Of a stretch of 64,000 nt of DNA, positions 36,028 to 43,369 are shown piece after piece (position 1 is the stretch's first letter; every line of letters begins with the position of its first letter). Origin of the DNA: Algoriphagus marinus (GTDB lineage: Bacteria > Bacteroidota > Bacteroidia > Cytophagales > Cyclobacteriaceae); assembly GCF_001936475.1 (NCBI RefSeq), contig NZ_MSPQ01000006.1:62001-126000 (forward strand). The letters are read 5' to 3'. The notes beneath the pieces were generated by a model that saw only the letters and a list, made by a program, of their open reading frames with translations, did no database searches and had not been told where the DNA came from. A program made the position numbers and the translations under genes.

Positions 36028-37493
36028 GACCAGCGTTTGGAGTTTGTGTGCTTTGCTAAAATTCGTTTTGCTTCCTTCAATACTTCCGGGTCTTTCTGGG
36101 CTGCCCATATTGATTCCCTGGCTAATGCTCCCTCCTGCTCTATAGAAACAATGGGTTTAGGATAATCTAAACCAATTTTTACTCCAAACAGCTCCTGTTC
36201 CATTTGCGATAGTTCCCATGGCTTGTGGATTAAATTTGAAGGAATTTCAGCAAGTTCAGGAAGCCATTTTTTTATAAAGACTCCATCTGGATCATGATCT
36301 TGAGATTGCTTGATAGGATTATAGATTCGAACGGTATTTATTCCTGTCACACCAGCCTGCATCTGAAGCTGCGGATAATGGATTCCAGGTTCGAAATCTA
36401 AAAACATCCGAGCTAAATGATTTGATCCATCTTTCCAATATTGCCTCAAATGATGCGTAAGAAACGAAACCAGCATAGCTCTCATTCTGAAATTTAGATA
36501 CCCAGTCTGAATAAGACATCGCATACAAGCGTCCACGATCGGAATACCGGTATTTCCATTTTCCCAAGCTTCAATCAATATTGGATTGACTTTAGATTTG
36601 AATTTTTCAAATCCTCGATTAATAGAGCCAAATTCCATGCTGCATTCCATTTCGAATTTTTGGATGAAATGACAATGCCAATGAAGCCTAGATTGAAAAT
36701 TGGCAATCGCTTGAAGGTTTTTTCCTTTTTTTGCTTCTGCTTCGGAGTGTTGAAAAACTTGTCTAATTGAAAGGCAACCCCATGCTAAATATGGAGAAAG
36801 ACGACTACAACTTCTTCTGCTTAATTCTGGCTTGCTAATATGTCTACTGTAGTTTTTTACTCTTTCCTTAAAAAAACTTTCTAGGTATTTTCTTCCATTT
36901 GAAGTACCTCCAGGCTGCATTAGTTGATTAGGGTTTCCTAAAGACCCCATAAATGGGGCAGCATCAAATTCTGATTCAATAGATTTTTCTATTTGAATAA
37001 AAGAAGCCGAAGAAATATCTGGATTCTGAATTTTACTTTTGACATGAGCAAACCAGTGATTATTCCATCTCTCCCTATTGATTCTACCTCGCTCCACTCC
37101 CTGTTGGGCATATTCAAACCAGGGAATACATTTCTCTTTCAAAAAAGTGGAGACTAATTTGTCACGCTTGTAAGTGATTTTAATTCCGGTCTCTTGATGA
37201 GAATAAACAGCCCGAATGTCATACTTTTCAGTGAGACGCTCAATGATCTTGGGGACTTCTCCAAATAGAATAGTCACTTTTCCTCCAAAAAGAAAAAGTG
37301 TTTTATTCATGTCCTGAATACTTTGCAAAACAAATCGCCAATGCCTATTGTCACTTTGAGGCGCAGCGATCAGACTTGGTTCAAAAACAAAAAGCAAAAG
37401 AATAGGAAGGCCAGACTTAATTGCCTCCGAAAGAGGCTCGTGATCTTCCCACCTCAAGTCCCTTTTTAGCCAAACTAATGAGATTTTTTGCAC
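36024..37493 (-). CDS. Cryptochrome/deoxyribodipyrimidine photolyase family protein
   Basis: 489 aa, with a GTG start at 37493 (the reading begins [13 protein letters not shown]). The N-terminal Rossmann antenna domain ([14 protein letters not shown]) precedes the helical FAD-binding domain: [58 protein letters not shown], and [21 protein letters not shown]. It may repair cyclobutane pyrimidine dimers in light or act as a photoreceptor; which one is not decidable from the sequence. There is no C-terminal cysteine cluster for an iron-sulfur site. A DUF2256 gene is coupled downstream and a TIGR03643 gene is divergent (40 nt). Confidence 0.92.
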   Translation of the reverse strand: MQKISLVWLKRDLRWEDHEPLSEAIKSGLPILLLFVFEPSLIAAPQSDNRHWRFVLQSIQDMNKTLFLFGGKVTILFGEVPKIIERLTEKYDIRAVYSHQETGIKITYKRDKLVSTFLKEKCIPWFEYAQQGVERGRINRERWNNHWFAHVKSKIQNPDISSASFIQIEKSIESEFDAAPFMGSLGNPNQLMQPGGTSNGRKYLESFFKERVKNYSRHISKPELSRRSCSRLSPYLAWGCLSIRQVFQHSEAEAKKGKNLQAIANFQSRLHWHCHFIQKFEMECSMEFGSINRGFEKFKSKVNPILIEAWENGNTGIPIVDACMRCLIQTGYLNFRMRAMLVSFLTHHLRQYWKDGSNHLARMFLDFEPGIHYPQLQMQAGVTGINTVRIYNPIKQSQDHDPDGVFIKKWLPELAEIPSNLIHKPWELSQMEQELFGVKIGLDYPKPIVSIEQEGALARESIWAAQKDPEVLKEAKRILAKHTNSKRWS

Positions 37494-37532
37494 GATCTAT
37501 AAACTTTAGATCCCGATCAAAGTTTTGACTTT

Positions 37533-37817
37533 ATGAAAATACTTAAAGAATTATCGATTGAAGAAATAGATCGGATCGTAGAAATGGCTTGGGAAGACAG
37601 AACGCCTTTCGACGCGATTGAGGTGCAATTTGGAATCAATGAGTCTCAAGTAATTCAACTCATGCGCAAAAACATGAAAGAGAGTTCATTCAAAATGTGG
37701 AGAGCACGAGTTCAGGGTAGGAAAACGAAACATAGACGAAAAAGTCCTGATGATATGGATACTTTTAAATCCCGAATGCAACGTGGCATTGCTCTGAATA
37801 AAATTTCTAAACGATAA
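37533..37817 (+). CDS. TIGR03643 (DUF2805) family protein
   Basis: 94 aa. The family signature is clear: IDRIVEMAWEDRTPFDAIEVQFGI, then VIQLMRKNMKESSFKMWRARVQGR, with basic RRK tail. The N-terminal part looks like an HTH. It is divergent from the photolyase gene, sharing a 40-nt intergenic region, and this family co-occurs with photolyase genes. Function unknown; DNA binding is plausible from the HTH-like and basic regions. A good terminator closes the gene. Confidence 0.87.
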   Translation: MKILKELSIEEIDRIVEMAWEDRTPFDAIEVQFGINESQVIQLMRKNMKESSFKMWRARVQGRKTKHRRKSPDDMDTFKSRMQRGIALNKISKR

Positions 37818-37819
37818 AA

Positions 37820-37845
37820 AAAAGCGGACTAATTTGCCCGCTTTT
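37820..37845. terminator. Terminator between the TIGR03643 and rhodanese genes
   Basis: Stem AAAGCGG/CCGCTTT with a 10-nt loop, A-run before and T-run after. It follows the TIGR03643 stop at 37817 and faces the convergent rhodanese gene end at 37866. Confidence 0.8.
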
Positions 37846-37865
37846 GCTATAGATTTTACTAATTA

Positions 37866-38201
37866 TTAGACTGTTTCAAAAGGCCAGCTCATTATTCCGC
37901 CTTTAAGATTTTTTACATTTTCAAAACCTAAGTCACCCATTATTTCACAGGCTTGTCCGCTTCTATTTCCACTTCGACAATAAACCAAATAAGTTTTATC
38001 CTTAGGTAAATTCTTCACTTGGTTGGAGAATGAGCTCGACATAATATCGATGTTTCTCGCACCTCTTATTTTTCCTCCAGCAAATTCTCCGGCAGATCTC
38101 ACATCAATAATTACAGCATTGGGCTGAATCATCAAATCATGAAATTCACCTGAAGGAATATCTTGATAGTTCTTTGGGGTTGTTTTGAAGAAATTTAACA
38201 T
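37866..38201 (-). CDS. Rhodanese-like sulfurtransferase
   Basis: 111 aa, single-domain rhodanese. The active-site loop CRSGNRSG (Cys75) is intact, with the substrate-binding Asp-Val-Arg (IIDVRSAGEF) upstream. It should transfer sulfane sulfur between thiols and cyanide or persulfides in the cytoplasm. Its promoter carries the sulfur-locus operator and a perfect -7 element, which puts it under the same control as SQR, TauE/SafE and the universal stress protein. It is a separate transcription unit. Confidence 0.92.
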   Translation of the reverse strand: MLNFFKTTPKNYQDIPSGEFHDLMIQPNAVIIDVRSAGEFAGGKIRGARNIDIMSSSFSNQVKNLPKDKTYLVYCRSGNRSGQACEIMGDLGFENVKNLKGGIMSWPFETV

Positions 38202-38222
38202 GGCTTTTGATTTTTATTTTTA

Positions 38223-38266
38223 CAAAGTTAATTTGATAAAAGCCATTAAACAGTAATAAAAGTCAC
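38223..38266 (-). promoter_or_regulatory. Operator and -7 element of the rhodanese gene
   Basis: On the minus strand GTGACTTTTATTAC (38253-38266) is followed 22 nt later by TAACTTTG (38223-38230), a perfect TAnnTTTG. The ATG is at 38201. The operator centre falls about 40.5 bp upstream of the start predicted from the -7 element. The same operator/spacing pair occurs at three more promoters in this locus. Confidence 0.78.
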
Positions 38267-38270
38267 CAAA

Positions 38271-38525
38271 TCAAGACTTTACCACTTTCGGTTTGAATTT
38301 AAGAAAGATAAGTCGACCTAATAAAATCCATGGAAAACCATGAAGAAGAAGGTCTCCCCAATCAATTAATTTCATCCCATTTGCACCACCTGCGACCCAT
38401 TTGATTTTACCCCAAATGTGTGGTTCTGGAAAAAAGGGAGCTAAGCCTAACCATGCACACATGATCAAAACCAAGCCCCAATTATTCAGAGGGTTCTTGG
38501 TTATTTTTTTTTCTTCGTTGACCAT
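38271..38525 (-). CDS. Small conserved membrane protein of the sulfur locus
   Basis: 84 aa from the ATG at 38525 (MVNEEKKITKNPLNN). Two hydrophobic segments (about 18-36 and 60-78) flank a conserved-looking PEPHIWGKIKWVAGGA.GM loop. Similar short membrane proteins are found beside sulfur-oxidation genes in Bacteroidota and are sometimes mis-annotated as RND transporters; I rely on memory here. Its function is unknown. The start lies inside the sterol-desaturase gene (25-nt overlap), so it is co-translated. Confidence 0.7.
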   Translation of the reverse strand: MVNEEKKITKNPLNNWGLVLIMCAWLGLAPFFPEPHIWGKIKWVAGGANGMKLIDWGDLLLHGFPWILLGRLIFLKFKPKVVKS

Positions 38526-39379
38526 GGATAAGTGATTTGTGACCAAAAGGTTTGTGGAAATTCTTCAATTTTATCAAAGCCAAGCGGCTCATTTTTTCCT
38601 GAATTAGGAATATAAGCAGTACCAAATAAATAATCCCAAAGACTGAGTGTAATACCATAATTCACTCCATAACTTCCTTTAGGAAGAGTTTTGGCATGAT
38701 GCCATGTGTGCATTACAGGGTTATTCAGAATGTATTTTAGTGGCCCATAGGTCAGATTAATATTGGCATGATTAAGATGTCCGATCGCAATCGTGAAAAT
38801 ATGTAAAACGAAGAAATCATCTAGTCCAAATCCGATCATTGAAAGGGGAATATATTGAATAGACTTGTAGACAATCGTCTCCATCCAATGATACCTCAGA
38901 TGTGCTGCAAACCCCATTTCCTCCACTGAGTGATGAACTTTGTGAAATTCCCATAGCCAAGGGCTACGATGAAGTAATCGATGAACATTCCACTGGATAA
39001 AATCAGCAATTACAAACATTAAGAGGAATTGCCCCCAGATCGGCCAGCTGTTCACCTCGATCGCAACAAGATTTCGAACTCCAAACCAACCCAGAAAATC
39101 ATTAAACGCCTCTACAAAAACATTTGAAAGCGAGTTGTAAATAATAAGTGAAAAAAGGAAAAAGTTGAAAAACATATAGAATGCATCCAACCAGAAGTCT
39201 TTTCGAAAGGCTGACTTACGGTCTCGCCATGGAAATATCAACTCCAATCCCCAAACTAATACGGATAAACCTACCAGCCACCAGAAGTAGCTATGCCAAG
39301 AAGGATGGAGTATTTCGGTTTTCAGATAATCCCAATAACCATAATATCCATCCAGTGCTATTTTTATGTATTTATTCAA
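38501..39379 (-). CDS. Sterol desaturase/fatty acid hydroxylase family di-iron enzyme
   Basis: 292 aa, multi-pass membrane protein. The histidine clusters of the family are present: HRLLH (133-137), HKVHH (146-150) and HTWHH (224-228), with an H at 204 between. They bind the di-iron centre for oxygen-dependent hydroxylation or desaturation of a lipid. The gene starts 12 nt after the TauE/SafE stop and therefore shares its operator-controlled promoter. A lipid-modifying oxygenase in a sulfide regulon is unusual and its substrate is unknown. Confidence 0.9.
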   Translation of the reverse strand: MNKYIKIALDGYYGYWDYLKTEILHPSWHSYFWWLVGLSVLVWGLELIFPWRDRKSAFRKDFWLDAFYMFFNFFLFSLIIYNSLSNVFVEAFNDFLGWFGVRNLVAIEVNSWPIWGQFLLMFVIADFIQWNVHRLLHRSPWLWEFHKVHHSVEEMGFAAHLRYHWMETIVYKSIQYIPLSMIGFGLDDFFVLHIFTIAIGHLNHANINLTYGPLKYILNNPVMHTWHHAKTLPKGSYGVNYGITLSLWDYLFGTAYIPNSGKNEPLGFDKIEEFPQTFWSQITYPWSTKKKK

Positions 39380-39391
39380 AACTCATGCTGT

Positions 39392-40198
39392 TTAAAGAGA
39401 TAATAACTCTTTACTGATGATATAGATTCCCATTACTAGAACAAACCATCCAAAACCTTTCTTCAAAACCTTATCATTGATCTTTTTAGAGAGCGAACTT
39501 CCTATAAAAATTCCTACAATAGATAATCCTGTAAAGATTAGAAGCATCTTCCAATCAATAGTTTGACTACTCACATCACCGAGAAAGCCGATCAAAGATT
39601 TAGCGGCAATAATCAATAAGGAAGTTCCTACAGCCATTTTCATAGGAAGTCTTGCCAGAAGTACCAATGCTGGAATAATCAAAAAACCACCACCAGCTCC
39701 CACAATTCCTGTTATAACACCTACCACCATTCCTTCCAATGCAATGAGAGGTATATTAAACTTAACCTCGGAATCTTCTTCAGCATCTTTTTTCCCACCA
39801 CCTTTTATCATGGAATAAGATGCTGCTAGCATGATTAATGCAAAGAAAATCATGATTCCGATATTCTTGGAAATCGCCCATTCACCTATTTCAAAAAGCT
39901 GATCAGGCAGAGCTGGAACAAGAAATTTTCTTGTAAGAAAAACGGCTATGAAAGATGGTATCGCAAATACTAAAGCAGTCTTATAATTTACCAGACCTTT
40001 TTTCATGTAAGTGAAAGAACCAACCAAAGACGTACTCCCTACTACAAATAAGGAATATGCAGTAGCCAAAACTGGCTCAATTCCAAGGATATATACTAAA
40101 ACCGGAACAGTGAGGATTGAACCTCCACCACCTATCAGTCCAAGACTTACGCCAATTAAAACTGCAGATGCAAAACCTATTAGAACGATGTAATCCAT
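39392..40198 (-). CDS. TauE/SafE family sulfite/sulfur-anion exporter
   Basis: 268 aa from ATG 40198 (MDYIVLIGFASAVLIG); the longer frame upstream covers the operator and is rejected. Eight predicted helices in two repeats with GGGGSILTVPVLVY and GAGGGFLIIPALVLLA, the duplicated TauE/SafE motif. It most likely exports sulfite or related sulfur anions made by sulfide oxidation. It heads a three-gene operon with the sterol desaturase and the small membrane protein. Operator and a perfect -7 element lie upstream. Confidence 0.9.
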   Translation of the reverse strand: MDYIVLIGFASAVLIGVSLGLIGGGGSILTVPVLVYILGIEPVLATAYSLFVVGSTSLVGSFTYMKKGLVNYKTALVFAIPSFIAVFLTRKFLVPALPDQLFEIGEWAISKNIGIMIFFALIMLAASYSMIKGGGKKDAEEDSEVKFNIPLIALEGMVVGVITGIVGAGGGFLIIPALVLLARLPMKMAVGTSLLIIAAKSLIGFLGDVSSQTIDWKMLLIFTGLSIVGIFIGSSLSKKINDKVLKKGFGWFVLVMGIYIISKELLSL

Positions 40199-40226
40199 TT
40201 TTTTAAATTTTTCAGATTTGACTCCA

Positions 40227-40270
40227 CAAAAGTAGATCTGTAAAAGCTTCAAAGTGGTGACAATTGTTAC
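40227..40270 (-). promoter_or_regulatory. Operator and -7 element of the tauE/SafE operon
   Basis: The minus strand reads GTAACAATTGTCAC (40257-40270), then TACTTTTG (40227-40234), a perfect TAnnTTTG, 22 nt away. The ATG is at 40198. The plus-strand operator (GTGACAATTGTTAC) is nearly palindromic. Confidence 0.78.
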
Positions 40271-40355
40271 AATAAGCAATTCTTAGTAGTCCAAAACACT
40301 TCACTTCAGAGAATATATGAGATGAATATTAAGTCAAAAATAAATTAATCCAGAG

Positions 40356-40399
40356 GTGACTTTTATCATTTTTATATACTAACAGATGCTGTACTTTAC
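40356..40399 (+). promoter_or_regulatory. Operator and -7 element of the first universal stress protein gene
   Basis: GTGACTTTTATCAT (40356-40369) is followed 22 nt later by TACTTTAC (40392-40399), a weak -7 element that keeps TA and TT. The ATG is at 40420. The operator half GGTGACTTTTAT is identical to that of the rhodanese gene. Confidence 0.7.
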
Positions 40400-40419
40400 T
40401 TGAAGATAAACTGAAACCC

Positions 40420-41223
40420 ATGAAAATTCTCGTTCCAATAGATTTCTCACAAGATTCTTTAAAAGCATTAGAATTTGCTTTAGGACTTGGAAGAGGAAAG
40501 AAAACCGAAATACTTCTAGTACATATCATTGAAGTTGTATATGACTTTGCTTCTCAAGCGGCAATAGCTTTAGACACCATGTACAAAGATGCCGAATCAA
40601 TGATGAACAAGCTGGTCAAAGACTATTCTTCTGATGAGGTCCATCTAAAAAAAATAATCAAAGAAGGAACTGCATCTATTTCTTTAGCCAGAATAGCCGA
40701 AGAAAAAAGAGTAGACTTAATTGTCATGGGTACAAAAGGGGCAAGCGGAGTGAAAAAAATTCTGATTGGAAGTACTGCGGTTAATTTGATCAAAGAGTCG
40801 AATATCCCAATTTTAGTAGTACCAGAAAAATCCAGAATAGAACAGATATTAAACTTAACTCTTGCGCTTGAATTTTCTGATCATGAAATCCCATTAATTC
40901 AAAAATCTATTGGATTAAGTAAAGAATGGGATCTCCCCCTAAATTTTCTTCACATTCAAAAGTCTCCAAATTTCAAGGACAAACTAGCAGCGATAGGTCT
41001 CAAAAACTACGTTGAAAGTACCTATGATGAAAAAAACACTAAAGTCAATACTATTAATTCTGATACCCTAAGCGAGGGTATTGAAACATTTCTAAGGATA
41101 AATGAAGAGACTATCTTAATCATGTGTCATCAGCACAAAAACTTCTGGAAACAAATGATTGAGGGAAGCCAGTCTATCAACATGGCTTACCACATACATA
41201 TTCCCCTTTTAGTAATGAATTGA
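40420..41223 (+). CDS. Universal stress protein (two Usp domains)
   Basis: 267 aa. Residues 1-140 are a clear Usp domain with the nucleotide-binding GTKGASG...IGSTAVNLI end (GxxGxxG-like). The second half (about 145-267) is a degenerate Usp domain without the glycine loop. Such proteins bind ATP or other nucleotides and help in stress or energy limitation. It is operator-controlled with the sulfur genes. Its stop abuts the convergent Crp/Fnr gene stop with no gap. Confidence 0.92.
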   Translation: MKILVPIDFSQDSLKALEFALGLGRGKKTEILLVHIIEVVYDFASQAAIALDTMYKDAESMMNKLVKDYSSDEVHLKKIIKEGTASISLARIAEEKRVDLIVMGTKGASGVKKILIGSTAVNLIKESNIPILVVPEKSRIEQILNLTLALEFSDHEIPLIQKSIGLSKEWDLPLNFLHIQKSPNFKDKLAAIGLKNYVESTYDEKNTKVNTINSDTLSEGIETFLRINEETILIMCHQHKNFWKQMIEGSQSINMAYHIHIPLLVMN

Positions 41224-41880
41224 TTATTTTGAAATCAATTCTTCGAAATCATCACGAATATAAATCACATTTCTACCCAACTCAATCCATTTCTTTTTTT
41301 CAAGTTGTTTTAGAAGTCTGGAAACAACTTCCCTCGATGTCCCTAGTTCCGTTGCTATTTCCTGATGAGTTGTATGTAGTTCGTTTGCCTTAAATTGCTT
41401 CATCTTGGTCACAATGTAGCGCATCAACCGCTCATCCATTCTCTTGAAAGCAACTGCATCCAATGCCTCCAACATCTCCTGAAATCTTCGTTGATAAGTA
41501 GTTGACACAAAATCTTTCCACTGCTTGTATTCATCTGAAAACTCCTCATGAACTTTGACAGGCACTGCTAAAAGCAGCGTATTTTCCTCCACAACTGCCT
41601 TAATCTCACTTGGTTTTGAGGCGGAGCAGCATGTCAAAGAAAGCGCACATGTTTCGCCAGGATCTAGATAATACAAAAAGAGTTCTTTTCCCTCCTCATC
41701 CATCCGCATTATTTTGATTGCTCCCTCTAATACAAGGGGGACCATTTTCACAAACTGACCCGGCTCCATTAATACCTTTCCCGGTTCAAGCTTGATCAAT
41801 TGACTTTTGTCCAATATTGCTTGAAGTAATCTTGGATCTGTAAAACTTGGTAAATAAGCCTTTAATTCTTCTATGGTCAT
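41224..41880 (-). CDS. Crp/Fnr family transcriptional regulator of the sulfur locus
   Basis: 218 aa. An N-terminal cyclic-nucleotide-binding-like domain (15-110) joins a winged HTH (about 145-210) by a dimer helix (about 120-140). The recognition helix is TSREVVSRLLKQLEKK with Arg183, Glu184 and Arg188 aligned to CRP Arg180, Glu181 and Arg185, which contact GTGA. The sensor domain has Cys78, Cys84 and Cys85 (ETCALSLTCC). FNR-type N-terminal iron-sulfur cysteines are absent. I infer a sulfur- or redox-responsive activator of the four nearby operators. Confidence 0.9.
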   Translation of the reverse strand: MTIEELKAYLPSFTDPRLLQAILDKSQLIKLEPGKVLMEPGQFVKMVPLVLEGAIKIMRMDEEGKELFLYYLDPGETCALSLTCCSASKPSEIKAVVEENTLLLAVPVKVHEEFSDEYKQWKDFVSTTYQRRFQEMLEALDAVAFKRMDERLMRYIVTKMKQFKANELHTTHQEIATELGTSREVVSRLLKQLEKKKWIELGRNVIYIRDDFEELISK

Positions 41881-41997
41881 TAATTCCTAATGGTTCATTT
41901 AAGTAAATTAATTTCTAAATTAAGGATAAATATCAAAACCCATTTGCCTTGTATTAATAGATTTTTCAAACAAATCTTTTTGAATAAAAAAATTTAG

Positions 41998-42041
41998 GTG
42001 ATAAATGTCACTAAATCAATTTAATACTCGAATTAAATTAG
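41998..42041 (+). promoter_or_regulatory. Operator and -7 element of the SQR gene
   Basis: GTGATAAATGTCAC (41998-42011) is followed 22 nt later by TAAATTAG (42034-42041), which keeps TA and TT of the -7 consensus. The ATG is at 42073, 62 nt after the operator. The arms GTGA/TCAC are perfect inverted repeats with 6 nt between, the E. coli CRP site geometry. The region 41881-42072 is shared with the divergent regulator gene. Confidence 0.75.
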
Positions 42042-42072
42042 AGCATTAAATTAAATCAAACCCGACCTAACT

Positions 42073-43335
42073 ATGAAACATTACCAGATTTTGATTATTG
42101 GTGGCGGAACTGCCGGAATAACTGTAGCAGCTCAATTAAGACGCAAGGATTCGTCATTAAACATGGCGATAATAGAGCCTTCGGAAAAACACTATTATCA
42201 GCCAGCTTGGACACTTGTCGGCGCAGGAACTTTTGACTACAAGGATACCGAACGCGACGAAGCTGATTACATTCCTGAAGGAGTAGATTGGATTAAGGAT
42301 AAAGCTACAGGAATAAATCCTGAAAAAAACGAAGTGACCACTGCCAGTTCGGGTGCCTTCACATACGATTATTTGATCCCAGTTCCTGGTTTGGTGATGG
42401 CTCCCGAGCTACTCCCTGGATTACCAGAGGCGTTGGATAAAGGTGTTGTTTGCTCTAACTACACGAATCCAGAACATACTTGGGAAGTATTACAAAATTT
42501 CAAAGGTGGTAACGCTGTATTTACACAACCTACTACCCCAATTAAATGTGGAGGTGCTCCTCAGAAAATCATGTATTTGGCAGAGGATTATTTCAGAAAG
42601 CAAGGGATTAGAGATAAAACCAATGTGCTTTTTGCCACTCCAGGTACTGTTATTTTCGGAGTGCCTGACTTTGCAAAGACATTGAACAAAATAATTCATG
42701 ACAGAAATATAATTTTCAAACCATTCTATGCTCCAGTCAAAATTGATGGAGAAAAGCAGGAAATTACTTTTCAATACTCTAAACCTGGCGAAAGTAATTG
42801 TACGATAATGGAGGGGAATGTATTGGGTGAAGAGCTGGTTGGTGCAATGGAAATTAAAGTCCATTTCGATATGCTTCATTTGGCACCACCACAAGCGGCT
42901 CCCAAGTTTATCCAAGAATCGCTGATATCAATCCAAGACGGGCCTGGTAAAGGTTGGATTGATGTCGATATTCATACTATGCAGCACAAGCGCTTTCCAA
43001 ATATTTTCTCCATTGGAGATGTGGCTTCTTTGCCCACTGCTAAAACAGGTGCAGCTATTCGTAAGCAAGCTCCAGTATTGGTTGACAATCTAATTCAATT
43101 AATAAAAACCGGAAAAGTAGGTCACGAATCCTATGAAGGTTATTCCTCTTGTCCAATCGTGACGGGTTATGGAAAGATGCTATTAGCTGAATTTAAATAC
43201 GATAATGTAAGAGATAGCGATCCATTGATTTCAAAATTTGTGGACACTACCAAAGAACAATACAGCATGTGGCTTCTTAAAAAATATGGTTTACCATTTA
43301 TGTATTGGAATCTAATGCTAAGAGGAAAAGCCTAA
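42073..43335 (+). CDS. sqr: Sulfide:quinone oxidoreductase, type II (SQOR-like)
   Basis: 420 aa. N-terminal FAD-binding GGGTAG (10-15), then PIKCGGAPQK (Cys159) and SCPIVTGYGK (Cys360), which match the redox-active cysteine pair of human SQOR (Cys201/Cys379) in sequence context. A second dinucleotide region and a C-terminal hydrophobic membrane-association stretch (MWLLKKYGLPFMYWNLML) are present. It oxidises sulfide to sulfane sulfur and passes electrons to quinone. A cyanide- or glutathione-type acceptor is not identified; the nearby rhodanese could act on the product. Operator-controlled; a strong terminator follows. Confidence 0.93.
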   Translation: MKHYQILIIGGGTAGITVAAQLRRKDSSLNMAIIEPSEKHYYQPAWTLVGAGTFDYKDTERDEADYIPEGVDWIKDKATGINPEKNEVTTASSGAFTYDYLIPVPGLVMAPELLPGLPEALDKGVVCSNYTNPEHTWEVLQNFKGGNAVFTQPTTPIKCGGAPQKIMYLAEDYFRKQGIRDKTNVLFATPGTVIFGVPDFAKTLNKIIHDRNIIFKPFYAPVKIDGEKQEITFQYSKPGESNCTIMEGNVLGEELVGAMEIKVHFDMLHLAPPQAAPKFIQESLISIQDGPGKGWIDVDIHTMQHKRFPNIFSIGDVASLPTAKTGAAIRKQAPVLVDNLIQLIKTGKVGHESYEGYSSCPIVTGYGKMLLAEFKYDNVRDSDPLISKFVDTTKEQYSMWLLKKYGLPFMYWNLMLRGKA

Positions 43336-43336
43336 A

Positions 43337-43364
43337 AAAAAGACCGACTTAAGTCGGTCTTTTT
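43337..43364. terminator. Bidirectional terminator between sqr and the giant-protein pair
   Basis: Palindrome AAAAAGACCGACTT/AAGTCGGTCTTTTT, 2 nt after the SQR stop and 6 nt before the convergent 1374-aa gene's stop at 43370. It can end transcription from both sides. Confidence 0.9.
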
Positions 43365-43369
43365 AATTT

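Noticed and set aside
39392..40279. TauE/SafE with the long N-terminus
   Set aside because: The extra 27 residues are encoded by the operator and -7 region; the internal ATG at 40198 follows a perfect -7 element.
41881..41990. Second copy of the sulfur operator for the regulator's own gene
   Set aside because: No GTGA-N6-TYAY with a -7 at 22 nt is found toward 41880; only the single site serving SQR lies in this intergenic region, so autoregulation is not supported.
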